Origin: Candidatus Dormiibacterota bacterium
GTDB taxonomy: Bacteria; Chloroflexota; Dormibacteria; Aeolococcales; Bog-877
Length of the DNA stretch: 61,718 nt
Assembly (NCBI GenBank): GCA_027313505.1
Contig: DAHVDN010000014.1
Span: forward strand, 1 to 61,718
Reading direction: 5' to 3'
Shown here: in pieces, positions 1 through 8,081 of the stretch
Numbering within the stretch: position 1 is the first letter of the stretch
Layout: the number at the start of each line of letters is the position of its first letter
Position numbers and translations under genes: made by a program
Notes under the pieces: generated by a model
The model's input: the letters and a program-made list of their open reading frames with translations, nothing else
Told to the model about the DNA's origin: nothing
Database searches by the model: none

Positions 1-2
1 TG

Positions 3-293
3 GTCCTCGCCCTGGTGATGGGGGCCCTAATCAGCGCGACCAACGTGGCGGTCGTGTCCTTGGTGCAGCAGCAGACCCCCGCCGAGGTGCTGGGGCGGGT
101 GATGAGCGTCCTGATGTTCTCCAGCATGAGCTTGACCCCCGTCTCGTACGCCGTCTCTGGAGGGGTGGCGCGGGGGATCGGAGTGAGTGGCCTCTTCGCC
201 GCCGGCGGGCTCTTGGTAGTGGTCACGGCCGCGGTCGGTTTCCGGGCCCGGGCGGTGCGCGAATTCGGATTGGCCGAGCCGTCCACCGTCTGA
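3..293 (+). CDS. MFS transporter, C-terminal fragment (cut by window start)
   Basis: The reading frame is open to the left edge, so only the last ~97 residues are seen. They contain two hydrophobic helices separated by the conserved loop QQQTPAEVLGRVMSV, typical of the C-terminal half of MFS drug or siderophore exporters (EntS-like, MFS_3). The frame ends at a TGA 67 nt before tRNA-Ser. It is probably chromosomal flank rather than part of the integrated element, since the likely att site lies in the downstream tRNA. The substrate cannot be inferred. The family call is fairly firm; the true start lies outside the window. Confidence 0.8.
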   Translation, partial: VLALVMGALISATNVAVVSLVQQQTPAEVLGRVMSVLMFSSMSLTPVSYAVSGGVARGIGVSGLFAAGGLLVVVTAAVGFRARAVREFGLAEPSTV

Positions 294-360
294 GCCAGCG
301 CACCCGGCAACGTTGCATGCCCGACGCTGCTCGGTGGGATCATGAGGGCGCGCGCCGCTT

Positions 361-450
361 GGAGGGATGGCAGAGTGGTTGATTGCGGCGGTCTTGAAAA
401 CCGCTGAGGCGGCAACGCTTCCGGGGGTTCGAATCCCTCTCCCTCCGCCA
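361..450 (+). tRNA. tRNA-Ser (anticodon UGA)
   Basis: A 90-nt cloverleaf with acceptor stem GGAGGGA pairing with TCCCTCC (361-367 / 440-446), discriminator G and encoded CCA (448-450). The anticodon arm GCGGT-CTTGAAA-ACCGC gives anticodon TGA. A long variable arm and the T-loop GGTTCGAATCC are present, as expected for a class II tRNA. A tyrosine integrase gene starts 82 nt downstream and reads toward the tRNA, so the tRNA 3' end is the likely integration target (attL). Confidence 0.95.
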
Positions 451-506
451 GCTTGATCTCAAATATGGCCCTCAAAGAAGGTGGCCGTCTGGAGCCGAGA
501 GGCACC

Positions 507-528
507 TGACAGCAATCTGACATCAATC
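507..528. repeat. Tandem 11-bp repeat, possible integrase arm sites
   Basis: TGACAGCAATC and TGACATCAATC (507-517 and 518-528) are adjacent copies differing at one base. They lie between the tRNA-Ser 3' end and the integrase stop codon. Short direct repeats beside the core site are typical of arm-type binding sites of tyrosine integrases, so that role is inferred. No biochemical information is visible. Confidence 0.5.
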
Positions 529-532
529 TGCT

Positions 533-1654
533 TCAGGCCCCGCGGACGACGCCCTCCAGAATATCGGCTGCCTCACGATGCATCGGCTCGGTCGAGTGGG
601 AGTAGAGGTCCAGAGTGATCGCGATCGTCGAGTGACCCAGCATGTCCGCCGCGACCTTCGGATGGACGCCGTGCCGAAGCATCAGAGTGGCGGCCGTGTG
701 CCTCAGATCGTGGAACCGGACCCGGGGCAGGCCCGCGGTTGCGAGGAGTGTCTTGAAGAGCCGGAGGAGCTCGGAGGGGTCCTGCGGCTTCCCAATGGCG
801 TTCGTGAACACCAGGTCGGTCGTCTGCCAGTCAGTGGAGGCCCGGAGCCGGTCTCCGGCCTGATCGGCCTTTCGCTGCCTCAGGGCGGTAATGGCGGATT
901 CCCCGAGAAGCACGCGCCGCCGAGACCGCAGTGTCTTGGTCTCGGTTCGGACCATGCCTTGGTGCGGGATCCTCTGCAAGGTGCCGGTCACTTGGAGGGC
1001 GCCGTGATCCAGGTCGAGATCGGTCCAGCGCAGGGCTAGAAGCTCACCCTGCCGCATCCCAGTGGTGACGGCCAGAAGCCAAAGCGCCGCCAACCGGTCC
1101 TCTGTAGCAACCGAGAGGAACTTGCGGACCTCCTCTGGGCTGAGGGTCTGCATTTCATGCACGGCCATACGGGGTGGGTCGGTCAGGTCGGCAACGTTCC
1201 TGGTGAGCAGGCCCCATCTGACGGCCTGCCCCAGCGCCCGGTGGAGAAGCATGTGCACGTGGTGGACCGTGGTGGGCGACAGCCCACCGCCCAACAAGTG
1301 GGAGTAGAGGGCTTGGAGGTCAGGCGCTTGAAGCGATGAGAGGCGGCTGCTGCCCAGTTCGGCTACGACTTGATTACGCACCAGCTGCTCATACCGTCGC
1401 CACGTTCGCTCCCGGAGCTGAGGCTTCACCACATCGAGCCAGCGGTCCAAGAAGTGGGCGACCGTCTCTCTGCCGGATGGCAGGCTCCTCCCCGCGTCTC
1501 GAGCTTCCATGGCAGAGCTGAGCTTGGCGGCCACTTCTGCTCGAGATCGACCGTAATAGGCCTGCCGCCGCCCATTCGGCAGGGTGATAGCGGCAGCCCA
1601 CCGGCCATCCTGCCGCCGGTATATCGATCCCTCACCGTGACCTCGCCGGGTCAC
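533..1654 (-). CDS. Tyrosine recombinase/integrase of a tRNA-Ser-integrated element
   Basis: A 373-residue phage-type integrase that would catalyse site-specific recombination between the element and the tRNA-Ser gene. Residues 1-60 form an AP2-like N-terminal arm-binding region, ~64-150 the SAM-like core-binding domain, and ~170-365 the catalytic domain. The catalytic set is visible: R201 (TTGMRQGE), K240, H315-x-x-R318 (FHDLRH), H341 (GHS) and Y351 (DLYSHS). Its ATG overlaps the stop of the upstream membrane-protein gene (ATGA), so the two are probably cotranscribed. It reads toward the tRNA, the usual arrangement in actinobacterial integrative elements. No excisionase was recognised next to it. 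Confidence 0.95.
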   Translation of the reverse strand: MTRRGHGEGSIYRRQDGRWAAAITLPNGRRQAYYGRSRAEVAAKLSSAMEARDAGRSLPSGRETVAHFLDRWLDVVKPQLRERTWRRYEQLVRNQVVAELGSSRLSSLQAPDLQALYSHLLGGGLSPTTVHHVHMLLHRALGQAVRWGLLTRNVADLTDPPRMAVHEMQTLSPEEVRKFLSVATEDRLAALWLLAVTTGMRQGELLALRWTDLDLDHGALQVTGTLQRIPHQGMVRTETKTLRSRRRVLLGESAITALRQRKADQAGDRLRASTDWQTTDLVFTNAIGKPQDPSELLRLFKTLLATAGLPRVRFHDLRHTAATLMLRHGVHPKVAADMLGHSTIAITLDLYSHSTEPMHREAADILEGVVRGA

Positions 1655-2502
1655 TGGGGCGTGGATCCTTGCCCCTGGCCACCAGGTCCGCTCTGGAAGC
1701 GCCAGAGCCCGAATGGGTATATCCGGATCGGGGGTGCCACGAGCGACTCCGGCTGGGGCATGACGTACGTGGTCCCAGCCTCCGATCGGACTTCGACGAG
1801 ATTCCCAACCTCCCAGCCATCGCCACCCGGATTCCGGCGCAATGGGGCAGCGCGAAGCTCGAACCGTATACGATCAACCGCCCCTCCACCACCGGCTGGC
1901 CGCACTTCCAAGACTCGGGAGATCGACCGCAGTGGCAGTGGGGGGCCCGGTGGCTCGCTCGCGGGTGCTGTGCCCCAGAACGCCACAGTAGCGCCCAAAG
2001 TGACCTGGAGGCGCGAGATGGAGCGTGCAGGCAGCAGGTAGCGGCCCGGCCGGAGGGGAAGAGAGGTCACTTGGGTGAGATCGCCTAGTGGCGCACCGGG
2101 ACCCAGAGAGAATGTGACCAATTTCCGGACCGCGTCTCCGATTTCCTCGTTCACGTCGGCGACCCAATCCAGTAACTCGAATTTGTCCCACGGAGTGGAT
2201 CCGGCCGCCCCGAGCATCTCAATCGTCGCTGCCCGAGGGCCGTCGTTTAGGACTGCCCCAGTCGCACGGACAAGGAGCAATTGCTTCTCGCTGTCCCGGT
2301 CCGTGAATATCGATCCGCCGTAGGCGGGCGCTGGTCCCTGGCTCGCAGAGGTCGGAGGCTTGAGGGGAATGTCACCGGGCGGGTCGAGAATCACAGCCAC
2401 AGTCGGCTGCGTCGCGTCGACCCGGGTATGGTAGGCCTGCAGGGCGAGGACGACTGTGGCCGCGGCCAAGGCCAGCGTGCCGACTCCCACGAGCCACTCC
2501 AT
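1651..2502 (-). CDS. Hypothetical protein with N-terminal membrane anchor
   Basis: 283 residues. A single hydrophobic helix at residues ~3-22 is followed by a soluble, Pro/Gly-rich domain with beta-rich segments and no catalytic motif that I recognise. It overlaps the integrase start by 4 bp. A -10-like TACTCT lies at 2511-2516 on the minus strand, 8 nt before the ATG, so this is probably the promoter-proximal gene of a leaderless mRNA that also carries the integrase. The same plan (short TM, then cytosolic or extracytoplasmic domain) recurs in the protein at 5419-6045. Function unknown. Confidence 0.7.
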   Translation of the reverse strand: MEWLVGVGTLALAAATVVLALQAYHTRVDATQPTVAVILDPPGDIPLKPPTSASQGPAPAYGGSIFTDRDSEKQLLLVRATGAVLNDGPRAATIEMLGAAGSTPWDKFELLDWVADVNEEIGDAVRKLVTFSLGPGAPLGDLTQVTSLPLRPGRYLLPARSISRLQVTLGATVAFWGTAPASEPPGPPLPLRSISRVLEVRPAGGGGAVDRIRFELRAAPLRRNPGGDGWEVGNLVEVRSEAGTTYVMPQPESLVAPPIRIYPFGLWRFQSGPGGQGQGSTPQ

Positions 2503-2848
2503 GACCGGTCAGAGTACGACTTGGGGACTGATCACGGCCGAGCCGAAGACGGCATGCTGCTCTGAGCGGCGGGTCCGGGCCGCGCTGGCAAGTGAGGTGT
2601 GAAGCCCAGATCCGGGCGAGGCTTGCCGCTCGGGGGGCTAGCGCGAGACGTGCCGTCTCTCACCCTTGCCTCTGTGTCAACATGGCATGAGAGAGGTATT
2701 GAGGCTGGCCAAGGTCGGGGTGCCCACGGGTCGCCCGGGTGCGCGCGAGCATGCCAACTGCCCTTGCACGTCCCACCACGCGGGCAACCTCATCCCTCAG
2801 GACCAGACCTCTTGCTAACGGGCCTCGGCAACCCGGAGGAATCGGTGT
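2503..2848. other. Intergenic region with divergent promoters
   Basis: No convincing gene. On the minus strand TACTCT (2511-2516) probably serves the 2502 gene. On the plus strand a good Shine-Dalgarno (GGAGGA) precedes the ATG at 2849. A 43-codon ORF starting near 2686 (MREVLRL) is visible, but nothing supports its expression. Confidence 0.4.
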
Positions 2849-3301
2849 ATGGACGCCAGTAACTTGCTCTCAGGCCTCATTGGCACAGTCATCGGGGCGG
2901 CGCTGGCCGCGGCAGGAGGCGCGTGGTCAGTGCGGCGCGAGAACCGCCGTATCGCACGAGAGGGGGCTTACCGCCGGGTTGTGGAGGCTGCCTTACGAAT
3001 CAAGGACGAGGCAGGATTTCTGCGTGACGGTCCGCCGGGCCCCACAGCAGACATGCTGTACGCGGCCGAAGTCGATATGGCGTTCTTCGGCGGCAAAGAG
3101 GTGCATGACCTCTACGCGGAGGCGCTCCGCAAGCGGGTACAATTCAATACCGCCAAGGCTAACGCCGATCAGCAGCGCGACCCATCGACAGCGACGGCTG
3201 TCGCGTTGAGGGACCGGGACGCCCGCGGGGATGAACTCAGAGCGCTCTGCGATGACATAGTCAGCCACTGCCGCAAGGATCTCGGCCTGAAAGACCAGTA
3301 G
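2849..3301 (+). CDS. Small membrane-anchored hypothetical protein
   Basis: 150 residues, starting at an ATG with GGAGGA about 8 nt upstream. Residues ~8-27 form a Gly/Ala-rich transmembrane helix (LIGTVIGAALAAAGGAW), followed by a basic stretch and then a mostly helical, charged domain up to the end. A short TM plus helical cytosolic domain is common among accessory proteins of integrative elements and phages. I do not recognise a named family. It stands alone between the integrase operon and the metallophosphoesterase, which points the other way. Confidence 0.7.
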   Translation: MDASNLLSGLIGTVIGAALAAAGGAWSVRRENRRIAREGAYRRVVEAALRIKDEAGFLRDGPPGPTADMLYAAEVDMAFFGGKEVHDLYAEALRKRVQFNTAKANADQQRDPSTATAVALRDRDARGDELRALCDDIVSHCRKDLGLKDQ

Positions 3302-3407
3302 CCACCAGACAGCTCCCGGATTGAGTTCGCCGGTGAGATCCGACCAAGACGTATCTGCCCGAACCAACTCGGCCAGTGGACCCCGAGCTGGCAGACGTAG
3401 CGCTCAC

Positions 3408-4181
3408 CTAGGTCATGGGCGTGTGGGTGCTCTGCAACCCGGGCAGGTCGAGAACCAGCCAGCTCTGCTCGGTCCCGTCCATGGAGAGACCGACGACCTC
3501 AGTCTCCTGGCCGGGCAAGGTGACCTGCTGGAACTGGTGCCAGTGGCCGTGGAGTAGGAGCTTCGGCTTCGTGGCCTCCCCCACCTCCTGGACTTGGCGG
3601 GCGCTCTGGAGGGTGTAGGGATCGTACCGCGTGAGCATGCCGGCAAGGGTCGGCAGCGCACCGGCTGGCGCATCGTGGGTCAGAAGCACGTCGGCTGGCC
3701 CGCCAGCGATGGCCCGCTTGGCCTGCTCGGGGGTAATCACTTCCTCCTTGAACCATCCCCACCTGCCGGAGTCGAGCTTCCGGTCCCGCCGGTCGATGGA
3801 GTAGGCCCCGCCAAGGGCGAGGAAGCGGACGCCTTGCCAGGTCCAGCGATGGCCTCGCGGGGCCCAGAGGATGCGGTCCGTGACCTCCACGAAGCCGTCA
3901 GGGCGGGTCGGGAGCTTTCGCAAAGCCTCGTGGTCCTCGTGGTTCCCGTCCACGAAGACGATCCACGAGTCGGAGTTGTCGAGTTCGCTACTCAGCCAGG
4001 CCAGGTAGTCCCGACCTTCACCGGTGAGAGGCCAGTAGCCAAAGTCGCCGAGCTGGACTATGCCCCCTACCTGGTGCTCCTGGGCAGCCGGCAGCAGCAC
4101 GTCCTCCCAGTGCAGGCAGTTGCCGTGGGTGTCGCCGGCGACCAGGAGGCGGGAGGGGTCGTCGGGGATGTGAACTGGCAC
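3408..4181 (-). CDS. Calcineurin-like metallophosphoesterase
   Basis: 257 residues of a binuclear metal phosphoesterase. All motif blocks are present in order: GDTHGN near the N-terminus, GDFGYW, GNHED, THDAP and GHWH. The open frame extends to 4397, but that extension would overlap the divergent gene at 4253 and has no family similarity. The GTG at 4181 just before the first motif is preferred, with AAAATT six nt upstream as a possible -10. Substrate unknown; phage and plasmid relatives include nucleotidases, diadenosine tetraphosphatases and DNA or RNA phosphatases. The element carries a second member at 9957. Confidence 0.85.
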   Translation of the reverse strand: MPVHIPDDPSRLLVAGDTHGNCLHWEDVLLPAAQEHQVGGIVQLGDFGYWPLTGEGRDYLAWLSSELDNSDSWIVFVDGNHEDHEALRKLPTRPDGFVEVTDRILWAPRGHRWTWQGVRFLALGGAYSIDRRDRKLDSGRWGWFKEEVITPEQAKRAIAGGPADVLLTHDAPAGALPTLAGMLTRYDPYTLQSARQVQEVGEATKPKLLLHGHWHQFQQVTLPGQETEVVGLSMDGTEQSWLVLDLPGLQSTHTPMT

Positions 4182-4252
4182 GCGATCAATTTTCCCACCC
4201 GGCGGGGCAAGGGCAGACGTGACCCCGGGCGAACTCGGGGGATAATCGACCG

Positions 4253-4504
4253 GTGGCCAACGAGAGGACCGATCCAGCCGCCGCCACGGCGCTTGCGAAG
4301 CGGACCGCGCGCCTCCTGCGAGACGCCCGCTCAGTGCAGCGGCGGCTGGACGTCCTGGCGGCCGCTGCACTGGCCGTTGACGATGCCAACCAGCCACTGG
4401 TCGCCGAGGCCAGGGCAGCGGTCGAGCGCATGGTAGTGGCGTTCAGCTATCGCGAGCGGAATGAGCAACTGCGCGCCAAGTCGGCTGGCCGCCGCGTCCG
4501 CTGA
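4253..4504 (+). CDS. Small helical hypothetical protein
   Basis: 83 residues, Ala/Arg-rich and predicted almost wholly helical, with no cysteines or known motif. Start GTG at 4253 lies exactly 6 nt after GATAAT (4241-4246), consistent with a leaderless transcript. It is divergent from the metallophosphoesterase (71 bp between starts) and its 3' end overlaps the convergent HAD gene by 62 bp. The promoter signal is the main support. Function unknown. Confidence 0.55.
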   Translation: MANERTDPAAATALAKRTARLLRDARSVQRRLDVLAAAALAVDDANQPLVAEARAAVERMVVAFSYRERNEQLRAKSAGRRVR

Positions 4505-5075
4505 CCTCGCCATCACCCAGCATGTGCACCCATTTCTCGATCCGCGCTACATGGTGCGGGGTCAGCCCAACCTTCTTCTCGGGCCGGATTAGCAGATGGG
4601 GTTGCTGGATCGTCCGAGCCCACCTCATGCCGCTCGAGACCAGACGATTGTCATCGTCCACCCAGATGAATGGGCGCGCCTGCTGAGGGAGCAGATACTC
4701 CCGGATCGCCACCAGCTTGCTCCACGGCTGCCATTGGTCCGGAAGTCGAAGGTACTGCTGCCCAGCCCACCCGAGGTCCTTCGAGAGCCCGAAGGTGTCA
4801 ACCTCCTTCTCCCAGGTTGAGCACCAGATCCGCTCGACAGGCAGAGCCGTTAGGCGGGCCACCAAGTTGGGCGCGAAGAAGACGGGCATGTGGATAGAGG
4901 GCGACCGGACCCAGGTTGGCCAGCAGGTGGGAAGTGGCCCCATGTGCTCTCCTGCGACTGGGGAGATCACCCCGTCCACATCGAGGAAGAGGAGTGGGGG
5001 AGCGGCGGTGGCTGATGCGTTGGCGACAGTCACGAGATCAGCATAGGCGCTTGAGCGCGCACGGTTAATGCCCAT
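4443..5075 (-). CDS. HAD-superfamily hydrolase-like protein
   Basis: About 210 residues. The N-terminal HAD motif I is clear (LLFLDVDGVISP, nucleophile Asp in DVDG), followed by a WCSTWE segment in the position of motif II (Ser/Thr) and FIWVDDDN as motif IV acidic residues. This matches HAD domains of nucleic-acid 5' or 3' phosphatases of the compact 'Swiss Army Knife' RNA-repair type, but the substrate is a guess. Start uncertain: ATG 5075 is chosen; GTG 5033 and TTG 5156 are alternatives and none has a good ribosome site. The 3' end overlaps the convergent small gene at 4253. Confidence 0.7.
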   Translation of the reverse strand: MGINRARSSAYADLVTVANASATAAPPLLFLDVDGVISPVAGEHMGPLPTCWPTWVRSPSIHMPVFFAPNLVARLTALPVERIWCSTWEKEVDTFGLSKDLGWAGQQYLRLPDQWQPWSKLVAIREYLLPQQARPFIWVDDDNRLVSSGMRWARTIQQPHLLIRPEKKVGLTPHHVARIEKWVHMLGDGEVSGRGGQPTWRAVAHSARDS

Positions 5076-5418
5076 GGCGGGGCTCATGCCCTGGCCGGCA
5101 GTCGCTTTCAGCTGTGTCGGCTTTGGTGATGGTGTCAGTGGCGCTCCGTCTGCCAATGTCCGGCGTACGCCCAGTGCCCAAGGTCGTCGCCGCGACTGCG
5201 ATCGGGATGGACCGGGAGGGTATGGACGGAACTCAGGACCTCTGCATCCGAGTCATCAAGGCGTGGCCGCAGGGGGTCGATCTCGCTCCGGATACATCCC
5301 AGGGAGATGGGCGGGGTGGGCACCGGAGGTACAGACCAAGACCGGTGTGGATGGGCATTGGACGTCTGGCCAGCGGTCCGGCTCCCGGAGCTGACCCGCA
5401 TGCGACTACGACCATGTG

Positions 5419-6045
5419 CTACGCGGCTGGTTCCGGTACTTCCAACGCGTAGGGGCCGTGGAGCTGCCACTGCTGGAAGTACTCAATCGGTGGTTGAGGC
5501 AGTTCTTCCAACTTCCCGAGAGCGCGACGAATCCAGTGAGCACCCGCGCGGTCGCTGAAAGCCACCTCGGCCCCGGAGCGCCCTGCCATCACACCCGCCC
5601 AATGTGTACCGGGAATCCAAATCATCCACTTCCCGGGCGGCAGGATGCTCACCGTCGTGACGGGCGCCTGTGACCACGTGGTGCCTGGCTCTCGGCTGTG
5701 GAAGAACTCCAGCGTCTCCTCGGTTGTGCGAGGGGCAGCCCCCTGGGTGAAAACGACGCTGGCCACAAGTGTGTACACAGGTTCCAGGGATCCGTTGAGG
5801 AGGTAGATGGGGGTTCTCCCACTGGGGCCATCGCCGGACCCGCGGCCGCTCGGGTCCGGCTCCGGGGGTCCCACCCAGGCGGCCACAAGACACGCCTGGC
5901 TCCGATGGCGCTCCTGGCGGTCCGCTGCGTCGCGAGCGATTCGGCGAGAGCGTTCGGTCCTGATCTGAATCAAGGCCACCCAAAGAGCGCCGACCGTACC
6001 GACCGCTGCGAGCCATGTTGGGGCGTCGCCGAGACCGATCGCCAT
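5419..6045 (-). CDS. Hypothetical protein with N-terminal membrane helix
   Basis: 208 residues. A TM helix at ~10-28 (WLAAVGTVGALWVALIQI) is followed by a basic segment (RTERSRRIARDA) and a soluble domain rich in beta structure and tryptophan. The TM-then-basic pattern is frequent in uncharacterised proteins of actinobacterial mobile elements. It begins 6 nt downstream of the partition-protein stop on the same strand, but has its own GATAAC five nt before the ATG. Function unknown. It may belong with the other TM-anchored proteins of this element (1651-2502 and 2849-3301). Confidence 0.7.
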   Translation of the reverse strand: MAIGLGDAPTWLAAVGTVGALWVALIQIRTERSRRIARDAADRQERHRSQACLVAAWVGPPEPDPSGRGSGDGPSGRTPIYLLNGSLEPVYTLVASVVFTQGAAPRTTEETLEFFHSREPGTTWSQAPVTTVSILPPGKWMIWIPGTHWAGVMAGRSGAEVAFSDRAGAHWIRRALGKLEELPQPPIEYFQQWQLHGPYALEVPEPAA

Positions 6046-6051
6046 CGGACG

Positions 6052-6489
6052 TTATCGCCGGCGGCTGCGCTGCTTGGTCTCGGCTAGGATCGCCTCTCGG
6101 AGTTCGGACCAGCCGGCCCTCCCCTCCCGTAGCCGATCCATCGCCACCCTGACCACGTCCGCCTCGCTCACCCGGACCCCATCCCGCAGCCCATCAGCCA
6201 CGATGCGGTGGAGCCACTCCTCCTGCTCAACCCGGAGCTGGACTTGGAGCTTGCGGGCAGCGAAGCTCGGGCGGTCGCCACCTCCCTTCATCGCTACCTT
6301 GGTACGTCGGGGAACGACCACCTCTTTATGTGATGACGTAGGCACGTCAGGAGGTGAGGACGACTTGACACCCCCACCTGCATAGGTCGGCGCGTCAGCA
6401 TTCCGCGGGCGCCCCCCTGCCAGGGAAGGAGTTACCCGGCGGGGCCGCCGGATCATCTCCTCAAGGGTGTCCAGCCCATCGTCAGCCAT
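6052..6489 (-). CDS. ParB/CopG-like ribbon-helix-helix partition partner
   Basis: 145 residues. The first ~75 residues are low-complexity and basic, and the last ~65 resemble a ribbon-helix-helix fold (a beta strand RKLQVQLRVEQEEWL followed by two helices). Its start lies inside the end of parA (8-bp overlap), the classic arrangement in which an RHH or ParB-type centromere-binding protein follows a ParA ATPase. A near-copy of the motif found in the parA promoter lies within this gene (6319-6342), suggesting the protein binds its own coding region as part of the centromere. The RHH assignment rests on pattern and context. Confidence 0.7.
   Translation of the reverse strand: MADDGLDTLEEMIRRPRRVTPSLAGGRPRNADAPTYAGGGVKSSSPPDVPTSSHKEVVVPRRTKVAMKGGGDRPSFAARKLQVQLRVEQEEWLHRIVADGLRDGVRVSEADVVRVAMDRLREGRAGWSELREAILAETKQRSRRR
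6319..6342. repeat. Intragenic copy of the parA operator-like motif
   Basis: This 24-bp stretch (CACCTCTTTATGTGATGACG and four more bases) matches the sequence at 7263-7286 upstream of parA in 19 of 24 positions, including CACCTC and ATGTGA. A further GAGGTG at 6351-6356 mirrors CACCTC. It is a candidate parS half-cluster; the role is inferred. Confidence 0.45.
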
Positions 6490-7249
6490 GAGTTGCCTCC
6501 AAGACTTCTGCTTGCTTCTGGCGTTCTGGCGCCCCCACGGCCAATGCCTGCTCCACCTTGTGAGCGAGTGACCGAAAGTCCGCAGCCGCGGCGGCCACGG
6601 CTCGGCCTGGGTTCGGACTCAGGACCAAGGCGGACCGACGACGGCGACGAGGGAGCCAGGGGTAGTCACCGATAGGTGGGGCAACCGCCACCCCATAGGT
6701 CCGCGCCATGTTCACCAGCGCCTTCAGCTGCGGCCGGATCACGGCTCGATCCCGTACGCGGTTCGGAGCGAGGATGAGGGTGAAGGCCGTGGCCCGCTCG
6801 GCAAGCAGGCCTTCCAATGCCCTCAGCTCAGGCCATGCGATGCCCACAGGGACCACCACCACGTCAGCCGCTGCCCACGCCGCGTCGGTCATGGGCACCG
6901 CCCCAGGGTGGGTGTCTATGACCACCGGACGGCCCCAGGCCTCGGCCCAGTCCCGCAGCCGGCCGGCCACGATGGCAGGGTCACCGATCCACTCCGCCAG
7001 GGCAGGGGAGCTCGGTACCAGGTCGGGCCTCCCCGGACGCCGCAGGGGCCGGGGAGGACTGTCCCGAAGAAGGGCTCGCAGGAGACGGCCATCGGAGGGC
7101 GCGGCTCCCCATGTCCCCGAGGCTCCACCCCTGTCCCAGTCGCAGTCCACCAGGATGGCACCGAGCACTCCGGCCAGCTCGATCGCAACGGTCGTCTTGC
7201 CGACGCCGCCCTTGTAGGCGCTGACTGCGACTATCCGTGTAGTGCTCAC
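6482..7249 (-). CDS. parA: ParA-family partition ATPase
   Basis: 255 residues of a deviant-Walker P-loop ATPase. The signature KGGVGKT is at residues 13-19 with the ParA-specific Lys13, a Walker A' stretch at LVDCDWD and a Walker B-like VVIDTHPG. It would position or segregate the element's DNA, using the RHH partner encoded downstream. The GTG start is 6 nt after TATAGT (7256-7261, minus strand), indicating a leaderless promoter, and an inverted repeat overlaps that promoter. A partition operon suggests the element replicates extrachromosomally at some stage or descends from a plasmid. Confidence 0.9.
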   Translation of the reverse strand: MSTTRIVAVSAYKGGVGKTTVAIELAGVLGAILVDCDWDRGGASGTWGAAPSDGRLLRALLRDSPPRPLRRPGRPDLVPSSPALAEWIGDPAIVAGRLRDWAEAWGRPVVIDTHPGAVPMTDAAWAAADVVVVPVGIAWPELRALEGLLAERATAFTLILAPNRVRDRAVIRPQLKALVNMARTYGVAVAPPIGDYPWLPRRRRRSALVLSPNPGRAVAAAAADFRSLAHKVEQALAVGAPERQKQAEVLEATHG

Positions 7250-7286
7250 ATCTGGACTATATCACCTCGTCATGTGAGGAGGTCGG
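7250..7286 (-). promoter_or_regulatory. parA promoter with inverted-repeat operator
   Basis: On the minus strand TATAGT (7256-7261) sits 6 nt before the parA GTG, so transcription should start at or next to the start codon. The sequence at 7263-7286 contains CCTC-gtcatgt-GAGG, an interrupted palindrome overlapping the -35 side. Partition operons are normally autorepressed through such sites. The promoter position is read from sequence; repression is inferred. Confidence 0.55.
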
Positions 7287-7440
7287 TATAGAGCGAGGTA
7301 TTCACGCATGAAGGCGACGCGCCAGGGAGCGTCCCCGTGGAAACAGCCGAGCATAGCCATTCCAAACGTCAGTACCTTGTGACGTACTGAGGTGCACAAG
7401 TGCCTATGTATAGACCGCCCTACGTGGTACTCTCAGGTAG

Positions 7441-7758
7441 ATGAACACAGCCACCCGACCGGCAGACGCTCGGACGATCCTTCGGCAGATCGGCAACGCC
7501 ACCCTGCGGAGCCTCGGAGCCCGGCAGATCGTGGACCGCGGCGACGGGCTCCACTTCACTGTGGGCCGGTCGGCGGGCCGAACCCTGCGCAAGGTGGTCA
7601 TCCTGCTGGCCGCTGACGACACCTACACCGTCGAGGCAATGAAGTTCGACCGCCGGACCTTCGAGAGCACCACCACCTACGAGATCGGCGACATGTACGC
7701 CGAGAGCCTCGCCCTGGTGGTCAGGACCGCGGCTCGGACCGTGGGGGTGTACGCATGA
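7441..7758 (+). CDS. Hypothetical protein, first gene of four-gene coupled operon
   Basis: 105 residues, alpha/beta in appearance, with a conserved-looking core (TYTVEAMKFDRRTFE) but no motif that I can name. A -10-like TACTCT (7428-7433) lies 7 nt upstream of the ATG, indicating a leaderless transcript divergent from parA. Its stop overlaps the next gene (ATGA at 7755-7758). Context, between the partition and mobilisation genes, suggests an element maintenance role, but that is only inference. Confidence 0.7.
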   Translation: MNTATRPADARTILRQIGNATLRSLGARQIVDRGDGLHFTVGRSAGRTLRKVVILLAADDTYTVEAMKFDRRTFESTTTYEIGDMYAESLALVVRTAARTVGVYA

Positions 7759-8081
7759 GGAACTCAGTCGACCTCTTGACGTTCGAATTGGAGGGAGCCT
7801 CGGTGGACACCCCGCCCTCCACTCTGACGGATGAACTCGAGGCGGCCCGTAGCGCTCACGCCAAGGCCGAGGCCGCGGAGGTCAGGGCCCGCGCCGCCTA
7901 TGAGGCGGCCATTGCGGCCAAGATCAAGGTCCTCCGCGACTCCAACGCGACGCGGGAAGTGGTGAGGACCATCCGGGCGGCGTATGACCGCGCCCGGGAA
8001 GATCTGGCATCGGCATTCCGTAGCTATGCCGCCTCGGCACGTTCTCTCGCTCAGGCTCGACCCCGGGATAGGTTGAGATGA
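7755..8081 (+). CDS. Small coiled-coil hypothetical protein
   Basis: 108 residues, strongly helical and Ala/Glu/Arg-rich from residue ~25 onward, consistent with a coiled coil. The ATG at 7755 overlaps the previous stop by 4 bp. A GTG at 7803, with GGAGG about 7 nt upstream, is a plausible alternative start that would remove 16 residues. It is the second gene of the coupled operon, and its 3' end again overlaps the next gene by ATGA. Function unknown. Confidence 0.65.
   Translation: MRNSVDLLTFELEGASVDTPPSTLTDELEAARSAHAKAEAAEVRARAAYEAAIAAKIKVLRDSNATREVVRTIRAAYDRAREDLASAFRSYAASARSLAQARPRDRLR

Noticed and set aside
4182-4397. N-terminal extension of the metallophosphoesterase
   Set aside because: It would overlap the divergent gene at 4253 with its GATAAT promoter, and the added residues are not like the family.
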